Shown here piece after piece: positions 1-5,601 of a stretch of DNA of 12,183 bases (position 1 is its first letter; each line of letters begins with the position of its first letter). The stretch spans positions 1-12,183 of the forward strand of contig JAFTBL010000202.1 in the NCBI GenBank assembly GCA_017455225.1, given 5' to 3'. The notes under the pieces are model-generated. The model worked only from the letters and a program-made list of their open reading frames with translations, did no database searches and was not told the origin of the DNA. The position numbers and the translations under genes were made by a program. Source of the stretch: Oscillospiraceae bacterium (GTDB taxonomy: Bacteria; Bacillota_A; Clostridia; Oscillospirales; Oscillospiraceae).

Positions 1-630
1 AGGAATGGGGAGTATATGGCATATACCGTTCAGAAGAACGGGTATAAACTTCTGTATGACGGTGAGAAGATAATACACGAGCATATAGGGGAGATAGAGC
101 TCGAGGTGGACCCCTTCAGTTTTTATCAGGTAAATACAGATCAGTGCGAGAAGCTCTACGGTATCGTTAAGTCCTACGTTAAGGAAGGGGACTCGATGCT
201 GGATCTTTACTGCGGAGCAGGCACCATTGGCCTTTTCTGTTCCGACAAATGCAGCAGGGTCATAGGTGTAGAGTCAGTCCACGAAGCTATACTTCAGGCC
301 AACAGAAATGCCATAATGAACCATATAGTCAACACGACCTTTATTGAAGGGAAGGCGGAGGATGCAGTCGCAGAAAAACTTCAGGGTGTCAAGGCAGATA
401 TAGTGGTCGTGGATCCTCCTAGAGCCGGATGTGATAAAAAACTATTGGAAACAATCGCAAAGATCGGACCCGAAAGGCTTGTTTATGTATCATGTGATCC
501 GGCAACTTTAGCAAGGGATATACGTATCCTTCAGGATCTGGGATTCGTTTTCATCGAAGCGACGCCCGTAGATATGTTTCCGCACACAGTGCATGTGGAA
601 TCAATCATATTGATGTCTCGAGCCGAGTAG
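1..630 (+). CDS. 23S rRNA (uracil-5-)-methyltransferase, RumA/RlmD type, 5'-truncated by window edge
   Basis: This is the C-terminal catalytic part of a SAM-dependent RNA uracil-C5 methyltransferase (TrmA/RumA family), which methylates a specific uracil of 23S rRNA in the cytoplasm. The reading frame is open to base 1, so the ATG at 16 is internal and the N-terminal part (usually TRAM and Fe-S regions) lies outside. Numbering from that ATG: DPFSFYQVN at 32-40, SAM-binding motif MLDLYCGAGTIGLF at 61-74, VVDPPRAGCD at 131-140, and the catalytic cysteine motif VSCDPATLARD at 158-168. The end, MFPHTVHVESIILMSR, is the usual family terminus, so the 3' end looks complete. The base composition is clearly AT-richer than the genes beyond 1750, which suggests different ancestry. 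Family assignment is firm. Which site (1939, 747 or 54) it modifies cannot be told, so I give no symbol. Confidence 0.93.
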   Translation, partial: RNGEYMAYTVQKNGYKLLYDGEKIIHEHIGEIELEVDPFSFYQVNTDQCEKLYGIVKSYVKEGDSMLDLYCGAGTIGLFCSDKCSRVIGVESVHEAILQANRNAIMNHIVNTTFIEGKAEDAVAEKLQGVKADIVVVDPPRAGCDKKLLETIAKIGPERLVYVSCDPATLARDIRILQDLGFVFIEATPVDMFPHTVHVESIILMSRAE

Positions 631-677
631 AGACTACAACATAGACGTGACAATGATGGAATAAGGAGAAATTATCT

Positions 678-1082
678 ATGGGATTATTTGATGCTTTTAA
701 GAAGAAAAAAACTGAGCTTTCTGACGAGCAAAAGAAATGGAATAAGATGTGGGATCTGTGGGCATCGGGACAAGTTGATTCACCCTATACAGAATTGATG
801 ACCTATCAAAGTGAAATCAACAACGGAGGACACGATCAATACTTTGTAAATGTTGAAAATGTATCTGATTTGCGAAAAGAAATGGCAACCTTAACAACAA
901 TTTTGCCGGAAACGCTTCAACAGAATTTGCAGATTGCATATCGAGCATATCTGGAATCAAGTGAAAAAGGCATTGACCAATCGACTGAGGAAATTCTTGA
1001 AAAATGTGACGAGGCTTTTTTTGAGCACGAGGAGCAGATTAATGATTTATTAAAAGCGTATGCCGAAAGAATTGTCCTTTAA
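678..1082 (+). CDS. Small DUF4375 / DMP19-like protein
   Basis: This encodes a 134-aa soluble acidic protein with no signal peptide or membrane segment. The ATG at 678 is preceded by AAGGAG (663-668) at normal spacing. The N-terminus is lysine-rich (FKKKK at 7-11). The region around 37-58, ending in NGGHDQYFVN, matches my memory of the DUF4375 family, to which the Neisseria DNA-mimic protein DMP19 belongs; the rest is predicted helical and glutamate-rich. The gene is very AT-rich (18 G/C in 60 bases at 841-900), unlike everything beyond 1750, so it looks horizontally acquired. It sits between the rRNA methyltransferase gene and a relic of a second such gene. A role as a DNA mimic or immunity-type protein is possible but not shown; the family call itself rests on one short motif. 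Confidence 0.8.
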   Translation: MGLFDAFKKKKTELSDEQKKWNKMWDLWASGQVDSPYTELMTYQSEINNGGHDQYFVNVENVSDLRKEMATLTTILPETLQQNLQIAYRAYLESSEKGIDQSTEEILEKCDEAFFEHEEQINDLLKAYAERIVL

Positions 1083-1127
1083 GTTCGATTGTTTTTACGT
1101 GATGCGAGATTGAAGCAATATCTACCC

Positions 1128-1213
1128 CGTTGCCTCAACCTTTTCAGGAAGTGGAAATTAAGCCACGTGGGTTGTCGTGGCAACAGCGTGAATAATGACA
1201 TTTTTATTCACGC
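1128..1213. repeat. Structured non-coding stretch with nested inverted repeats
   Basis: Two inverted repeats lie in the gap after the DMP19-like gene. GTTGCC at 1129-1134 can pair with GGCAAC at 1179-1184, with GTGG/CCAC complementarity inside. Next to it, GCGTGAATAA at 1186-1195 pairs perfectly with TTATTCACGC at 1204-1213 around an 8-base loop. There is no long T-tract directly after the second stem, so it is a poor intrinsic terminator. It may be a recombination or attachment structure, or a remnant of regulatory RNA; the sequence does not decide. Confidence 0.45.
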
Positions 1214-1224
1214 CATTGTCCCAA

Positions 1225-1262
1225 GGCATGTGGAAACGGTGGTACTAATGTCCCGGGGCTGA
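1225..1262 (+). pseudogene. 3'-end relic of a second RumA-type rRNA methyltransferase gene
   Basis: Reading from 1227, the codons give HVETVVLMSRG and then the stop TGA at 1260-1262. This is the typical last dozen residues of RumA/TrmA-family enzymes and parallels the intact gene's end HVESIILMSRAE (codons from 592). Upstream of about 1218 the frame encodes nothing family-like, so only the tail survives. It is GC-rich, like the genes to its right, and marks the border with the AT-richer block. The 3' ends of RumA-type genes are known integration sites for some Gram-positive mobile elements, so the relic may be an old attachment scar. That last step is inference. Confidence 0.65.
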
Positions 1263-1298
1263 CCGCCGCGATAGGAGTACATCAAGGAGAAAAAACAA

Positions 1299-1563
1299 AT
1301 GTTGAAAGAGTATATTTTGCAGAACTGGGCGCTTCTTCTTCTGATGACAGCATTTGTGATTCTGCTGAGTTTTCGTTCTGGTCAGGCAAAGCAACAAGCA
1401 GGTGACAGAGATTATTCCCATCTCTTTTTTGAGCGCTGCCTTTGCGTCGGGACTGATCCTGCCGTTCGTGCTGGGAAAGGATTACTCCGTTGTTTTCTGC
1501 ACCGCGATCGCTGTGGCATTGTTTGTGTATACGGAGCATTATCAGGGCGCCGGCGCAAGATGA
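1299..1563 (+). pseudogene. Frameshifted remnant of a small membrane protein
   Basis: AAGGAG at 1284-1289 precedes the ATG at 1299. The first frame gives MLKEYILQNWALLLLMTAFV and a hydrophobic run to about 1368, then turns into low-complexity Arg-rich nonsense. The neighbouring frame, open from 1369 (directly after a TGA at 1366-1368), continues sensibly: VFVLVRQSNKQVTEIIPISF, then SAAFASGLILPFVLGKDYSV, then a further hydrophobic stretch ending in VALFVYTEHYQ and TGA at 1561-1563. Joined by a one-base shift near 1368 they form about 88 residues with three hydrophobic segments. The first part resembles the N-terminal membrane start of clostridial GGDEF proteins, but I cannot confirm the family. 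The strong SD with a broken frame supports a pseudogene. The roughly 190 bases after it (1564-1754) hold nothing I can assign. Confidence 0.55.
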
Positions 1564-1754
1564 ACTTTTTCGTATGGCACACGCAAGCGAAGGAGCACTT
1601 GATGAGGCCGGGCCTTCGCCTGCCGGGACTCCGGTTGGCCGCAGTCCTGTGATCCATCTTGCTGCGGCATGGCAGAGCCGGTGCAAAAATGTGAAAAAAT
1701 GTGATGGGATCGTCATATGTATTCAAGGACAGAACAAAGGAGAAACGGGAGACG

Positions 1755-2621
1755 ATGAGTATCAAAAAACTGTTCGGCGGGATCGACCTGACGTGGAAAA
1801 AGCTGATCCTCTGCGCGGTGGCGGCGGGCGTATTCACCGCCGTGATGGCCATCATACCGGGGGTGTACAACACCTCCTTCGGCACCATCACCGCCACCTT
1901 TGAGGTGTGGGTTCTGTTCGGCATACTGATTATCATGAACAGCCGATCCAATCTGGATGCGGCGCTGAAGTGCTTCGTGTTCTTCCTCATCAGCCAGCCG
2001 CTGGTGTATCTGCTGCAGGTACCCTTCAGCTGGCAGGGCTGGGGTCTGTTCCAGTACTACCCCTACTGGTTCATCTGGACGGTGCTGTGCTTCCCCATGG
2101 GATACGTGGGCTACTACATGAAAAAGGGCAAGTGGTGGGGCTACCTCATCCTGCTGCCCATGATTTTGCTGGTGGCGGATTCCTACTACGGCTATCTGCC
2201 CGATTTTCAGTTTTCCTATCCCAGATACGCCCTGATCTGCCTGTTCTGCGTCGTCACCATGTTCCTCTATCCGCTGGCGATCTTTGACAGCAGAAGGATC
2301 AAAACGGCAGGCGTGATCGTCAGCGGCGTGCTGGTGGCGGCCATCACCGTGGCCTGTCTGCTGCATCCGCCGGTATACAGCACAACGTTGCTGTCCAGCT
2401 CCGGAGAGGTCTGCTTCGACGACACCTATCAGGTCTCGCTGGCGGACAGCCGGTACGGCGAGGTGCGGATCGAGTATAGCAAGGAATTGGAAGACTACGC
2501 CGTGCAGGCGGAGTTCAAGCGAGCGGGGCACACGACGCTGATCCTTGAATCGCCGGACGGAGAAAAAAAGGAGTTCGATGTGACCATTGAGCGGACGACT
2601 TACGAGGTGACGGAAAAGTAA
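1755..2621 (+). CDS. Polytopic membrane protein of unknown function with C-terminal extracytoplasmic beta-domain
   Basis: This encodes a 288-aa integral membrane protein. The start at ATG 1755 is chosen because purine-rich SD-like sequence (AAAGGAG from about 1736, GGGAGA just before the ATG) lies upstream and hydrophobic sequence begins shortly after; an in-frame start at 1701 would only add a polar leader. About seven hydrophobic segments can be placed near residues 17-35, 50-63, 68-90, 104-122, 128-142, 158-178 and 184-203. The loops are aromatic-rich (FSWQGWGLFQYYPYWFIW at 91-108; KKGKWWGY at 123-130). Residues 204-288 are polar and beta-rich, compatible with a small Ig-like or adhesin-like domain, probably outside the cell given an odd number of helices. 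I recall similar uncharacterised proteins in Lachnospiraceae/Oscillospiraceae but no named function. It stands between two pseudogenes and is itself intact. No clear promoter was found. Confidence 0.82.
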   Translation: MSIKKLFGGIDLTWKKLILCAVAAGVFTAVMAIIPGVYNTSFGTITATFEVWVLFGILIIMNSRSNLDAALKCFVFFLISQPLVYLLQVPFSWQGWGLFQYYPYWFIWTVLCFPMGYVGYYMKKGKWWGYLILLPMILLVADSYYGYLPDFQFSYPRYALICLFCVVTMFLYPLAIFDSRRIKTAGVIVSGVLVAAITVACLLHPPVYSTTLLSSSGEVCFDDTYQVSLADSRYGEVRIEYSKELEDYAVQAEFKRAGHTTLILESPDGEKKEFDVTIERTTYEVTEK

Positions 2622-2673
2622 GCTGCCCGCGCAACACGGTAAAAAGCGATTCATCATATCTAAAGGAGCAAGT

Positions 2674-3275
2674 ATGGTAAGTTACTATTCTGCAGTGATC
2701 TTCCTCTCGTGCTGGCACTGTTTGCGCTGTGCGTCTGCGTGCGGGAGAACAACCGACTGACAAATAAGGACAAGCGGCTCTACAATCTGACCTATGCGCT
2801 GATTGCTGTTTCGGCGCTGGCAGAGCGGCTTGGCATCCAGCTGACGGCAACGCGCAGGTGCCCAAATGGGTGATCACGGCGGTCAAATGCTGCGACTATA
2901 TCCTCACGCCCATGGCCGGCGGGATCCTGATCGCTCAGATCAAGCTGCACAACGTCTGGATCAGGATCATGCTGTGGCTGCTACCGCACCGGCGGCGATG
3001 AGTTCGTGGTCATCGGCCACATGACCCGACAGCAGGTGAAGGAGCGCCTACACCGGCTGAAGGAGAAAACCGCCGCCTGGTCGGGCGAGACGGTGAAGGA
3101 GCTGCGGATCGCTGCGGGCTATGCGCTGGCCTGCGACTACGCCGGCTATTCGCCCGAGCAGCTGGCCCGTGAAGCGGATCTTGCCATGTACGAGGCAAAG
3201 CGGGCGTACTATCTGGAGACCGGGCGCCCCAGAAGGGATCCCCGGGTCGACTTCTCTGCCGAGCGCGACGGGTAA
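2674..3275 (+). pseudogene. Degenerate membrane-bound diguanylate cyclase (GGDEF) gene
   Basis: AAAGGAG at 2662-2668 precedes the ATG at 2674 (MVSYYSAVIF). The reading then shifts frame near 2695 to LPLVLALFALCVCVRENNRL and the following RLYNLTYALIAVSALAERLG. It shifts again near 2842 to GNAQVPKWVITAVKCCDYIL and LTPMAGGILIAQIKLHNVW, a pattern I recognise from the multi-TM sensor half of clostridial GGDEF proteins. Near 2980 the frame changes once more and jumps directly to YRTGGDEFVVIG (2982 onward), the active-site signature of diguanylate cyclases. The normal end of the domain follows (EADLAMYEAKRAYY) with a stop at 3273-3275. The linker and first half of the GGDEF domain (roughly 150 residues or more in intact relatives) are missing. 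The gene cannot make c-di-GMP as it stands. Assembly error is an alternative for single shifts but not easily for the deletion. Confidence 0.85.
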
Positions 3276-3286
3276 GGGAGCTCGCC

Positions 3287-3315
3287 TTGACACGAACCCG
3301 CCGTTGTGCTACGAT
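3287..3315 (+). promoter_or_regulatory. Near-consensus sigma-A promoter for the NagA-like gene
   Basis: A perfect -35 box TTGACA (3287-3292) is followed after exactly 17 bases by TACGAT (3310-3315), one mismatch from TATAAT. Transcription would start near 3322, leaving a leader of about 94 bases before the ATG at 3416. The box begins 12 bases after the stop of the dead GGDEF gene, so the amidohydrolase is transcribed independently of it. The leader holds a short GCCG/CGGC hairpin but no riboswitch I recognise. Confidence 0.8.
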
Positions 3316-3415
3316 GGCGGTATAAAGCAAGGAAAAAGCAAACGGATTGAAAGAAAACACAAAGCACCGCCGGTTGCGGCTGCCGTGAGAATTATTGAGA
3401 AAAGAGGAAACTGTC

Positions 3416-4561
3416 ATGCTTGCTATCATCAACGCCACACTGGTGCTGCGGGATCATCTGCAGCCGGAATCCTACGTGCTGACCGAGGACGGGAAGATCA
3501 CCGCCTGCGGACGGATGAGCGACGCACCGGAGTTGACCGGCGCGGAGGTTTACGACGCCAAGGGGCAGTTCGTGGGCCCCGGTCTGGTGGACGAGCACTG
3601 CCACGCCGGCTGCGGCGTTTGGTTTTACGAGGATCCGGAGAAGGCGGCGTGGAGCCTGCTGCGCAACGGCACTACCACCGTGCTGCCCACGCTGTATTTC
3701 AGCATGACCCGGGAGGAGTTGGTGCACAATTTCGCCCTCATCCAGGACGCCATGCGCGCTGGCAAAACGCCCAACGTGGCGGGCTTTTACACCGAGGCGC
3801 CCTATATGAACCCCAAGTTCGGCGCCGACCGGGAGAACAATCCCTGGGTCGGCCCCATCCGCCGGGAGGACTACATGCCCATTCTGGAGCAGGCCGGCGC
3901 CGACGCCCGGGTGTGGGTGGTGGCGCCGGAGCGCGAGCACATCGAGGAGTTCGTGAAGGACGCGCTGGCGGTCAATCCCAACGTGCGCTTTGCCGTGGGG
4001 CATAGCGAGGCCACCCCCTATCAGGTGGAGGCGCTGCTGCCCTACGGGCTGAACATCGCCACCCACCACACCGACTCCACCGGGTCGCTGCCCAAGTACC
4101 CGGAGGTGCGCGGCGTGTGCGTGGACGAGGCGGTGTGGTATCACGATGAGATCTACGCTGAGATCATCTGCGACCGCATGGGCATCCACGTGGATCCCTA
4201 TATGCAGCGTCTGGTGCGCAAGATCAAGCGCCCGGAGCATATCATCCTGATCTCCGACGCCTGCGTATTCAAAGGGCCGGTGCCCGAGGTGGGCGACTAT
4301 GCCGGCGCCACGGATATCCTGTTCGACTGGGCGGGCGAGATCGCCGGCAGCAAGCTGCTGCTGCTGGATGCCTGCCGCAACTGGGCCAAGCACACCGGCG
4401 CCGGCATGGCGGAGGTGTTCCGTCTTGCTGCCTATAACCCGGCGCAGGCCACCGGACTGACCGACCGCGGCGAGATCGCCGTGGGCAAGCGGGCCGACCT
4501 GATCGTTGTGGACGGCGGCTATGAGCTGCAGCAAGTGATTTTTGAGGGCAAGCTGCTGTAA
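3416..4561 (+). CDS. NagA-like amidohydrolase (N-acetylglucosamine-6-phosphate deacetylase family)
   Basis: This encodes a 381-aa cytoplasmic metal-dependent amidohydrolase; the length fits NagA (about 380). The start at ATG 3416 follows AGAGGA at good spacing. An N-terminal beta domain (1-50) leads into the TIM barrel at GPGLVDEHCHAGCG (54-67), where H61 and H63 form the HxH metal motif. Other NagA-equivalent residues are E127 (TEAPY), H196 (GHSEAT), H217/H218 (ATHH), H258 (GIHVDP) and the catalytic aspartate D281 (ISDA). GKRADLIVVD at 357-366 is the usual closing motif. NagA removes acetate from GlcNAc-6-P to give GlcN-6-P in amino sugar use. However, no nagB, GlcNAc PTS or GntR regulator is nearby, and family landmarks are altered (TEAPY where NagA has EGP; THHTDSTG where it has THxFNAM). 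A related N-acyl sugar or other substrate is possible. Its own promoter and terminator make it a single-gene unit. Confidence 0.88.
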   Translation: MLAIINATLVLRDHLQPESYVLTEDGKITACGRMSDAPELTGAEVYDAKGQFVGPGLVDEHCHAGCGVWFYEDPEKAAWSLLRNGTTTVLPTLYFSMTREELVHNFALIQDAMRAGKTPNVAGFYTEAPYMNPKFGADRENNPWVGPIRREDYMPILEQAGADARVWVVAPEREHIEEFVKDALAVNPNVRFAVGHSEATPYQVEALLPYGLNIATHHTDSTGSLPKYPEVRGVCVDEAVWYHDEIYAEIICDRMGIHVDPYMQRLVRKIKRPEHIILISDACVFKGPVPEVGDYAGATDILFDWAGEIAGSKLLLLDACRNWAKHTGAGMAEVFRLAAYNPAQATGLTDRGEIAVGKRADLIVVDGGYELQQVIFEGKLL

Positions 4562-4577
4562 AACGCTGCAGCGTCCT

Positions 4578-4624
4578 GCGGGCGCGCATACGGAGAGGAT
4601 CCCGTGTGCGCGCCGCTGTTTTTT
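4578..4624 (+). terminator. Intrinsic terminator after the NagA-like gene
   Basis: The left arm 4578-4593 and right arm 4602-4616 pair over about 15 positions, with one G-T wobble and one bulged G at 4580. The loop is 8 bases (4594-4601). TG and then six T (4619-4624) follow. It lies 16 bases after the amidohydrolase stop and separates that gene from the EAL-led run downstream. Confidence 0.85.
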
Positions 4625-4668
4625 CGGCGGCAGGAGCAATTTTGCCGCTTTGCGTGAGAAAAAAACCT

Positions 4669-4693
4669 CTGCAGGTCTTATTCATGACTGCAG
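4669..4693 (+). promoter_or_regulatory. Small hairpin just upstream of the EAL gene's ribosome binding site
   Basis: CTGCAGGTC (4669-4677) pairs with GACTGCAG (4686-4693) around an 8-base loop, with one bulged G. It ends right before the SD GGGGGA (4696-4701) of the start at 4708. It could modulate translation or be chance; no promoter that I trust was found in 4625-4707. Confidence 0.3.
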
Positions 4694-4707
4694 ATGGGGG
4701 ACTAACC

Positions 4708-5577
4708 ATGGAAAAGTCTTCAAAAGTGACCGAGCTGATTCGGAAAACCGGCGACCTGACCGTTGTACGCGCGGTACGGGACGGCATGGTACACATTGTG
4801 CCTGTGCTGATCATCGGCTCCTTTTCGCTGATTCTGCAGACTTTCCCCGTGGCCGCTTATCAAGCGGCCGTGTCCACTTTTCTCGGAGGGTTCTTCCTTC
4901 GGCCCCAATACGGCTACGACGGACAGCGCATCGGCGTGGAAGCACTGCTGCGGTACGAGCATCCGCTGGTGGGCATGCTCTATCCGCCGCTGGTGTTCAA
5001 ACTGGCAGAGGAGGGCGGCTTCCTGGCGGAGCTGGAGGAGCGAGTACTGGCCAAGGCGCTGGAGAATCGCCCCGCTATATTGAAGCGGTTTGGCCCGGAG
5101 TGCAAGCTGTCGGTGAACGTGACAGGCACCACCGTGGTCACGGCGCGCTATTTCAAATTCTGCAGCCAGCTGAATGAGAAGTCCCCGTTTGCCGGAAAGA
5201 ACGTCTGTATTGAGATCATGGAGCAGGCCGCCGTGTCCTTTAATGAGGATACGCTTTCTGCCCTGCGGACCTTGCGGGACATGGGTCTGCTGCTGGCGAT
5301 CGACGATTTCTCCATGGGGCAGACCTCCATCCACTACCTGCAAAACGGCATGTTCAACATTATCAAACCGGACGGCTCGCTGGTGACCGGCGTGTCGGAC
5401 AACAAGAATACGCAGGACATCATTGCCTCTATCGTGCATCTGGCCAGATCGCTGAGCATGATTGTTCTGGCCGAGTACGTGGACACGGAGGAAAAGCGGC
5501 AGGCGCTGCATGAATTGGGCTGTGACTGCTATCAGGGATATCTGTATTCTCCGGCCGTGTTTTTGACGCAGAAATAG
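4708..5577 (+). CDS. EAL-domain c-di-GMP phosphodiesterase with truncated PTS-EIIC-like N-terminus
   Basis: This encodes a 289-aa protein. The start at ATG 4708 is chosen for the GGGGGA SD six bases upstream; an in-frame ATG at 4684 has none. Residues 1-61 match the beginning of the PTS-EIIC-like membrane domain found on clostridial EAL proteins, with one clear TM at about 28-48. Relatives carry several hundred more membrane residues, which are absent here. At about 63-66 the sequence passes in frame into the EAL domain. Catalytic landmarks are all visible: EAL at 78-80 (GVEALLRYEHP), N137, E169 and E172 (EIMEQ), D199-D200 (AIDDFSMG), K220 and D222 (IIKPDG), E256 (LAEYVDT) and QGYLYSPA at 276-283. 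It should hydrolyse c-di-GMP to pGpG at the inner membrane face if folded. The first strand (YQP) is cut at the junction, so activity is uncertain. It heads a same-strand run, with the next start 24 bases after its stop. Confidence 0.85.
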   Translation: MEKSSKVTELIRKTGDLTVVRAVRDGMVHIVPVLIIGSFSLILQTFPVAAYQAAVSTFLGGFFLRPQYGYDGQRIGVEALLRYEHPLVGMLYPPLVFKLAEEGGFLAELEERVLAKALENRPAILKRFGPECKLSVNVTGTTVVTARYFKFCSQLNEKSPFAGKNVCIEIMEQAAVSFNEDTLSALRTLRDMGLLLAIDDFSMGQTSIHYLQNGMFNIIKPDGSLVTGVSDNKNTQDIIASIVHLARSLSMIVLAEYVDTEEKRQALHELGCDCYQGYLYSPAVFLTQK

Positions 5578-5601
5578 GATGTGAAAGGGAAGGAACAGCG
5601 A

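Noticed and set aside
610..640. Possible promoter ahead of the DMP19-like gene (TTGATG then TACAAC)
   Set aside because: The spacing is 19 bases and both boxes are mismatched, so it is not strong enough to annotate.
1490..1903. A 137-codon plus-strand frame overlapping the remnant and the membrane-protein start
   Set aside because: Its second half runs out of frame through the well-supported 288-aa gene. The first part (QDELFRMAH) only faintly recalls GGDEF ends and cannot be supported.
1713..2657. A 314-codon minus-strand frame opposite the 288-aa membrane protein
   Set aside because: The product is rich in His, Gln and Arg without hydrophobic or domain structure, while the plus-strand product has clean membrane helices and an SD.
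3392..4639. A 415-codon open frame opposite the NagA-like gene
   Set aside because: It has a His/Ala/Gly-rich antisense product with no recognisable domain, and it would cross the intrinsic terminator of the amidohydrolase.
4684..4707. Alternative upstream start for the EAL protein (MTADGGLT)
   Set aside because: It has no SD at proper spacing; the GGGGGA SD fits the ATG at 4708.
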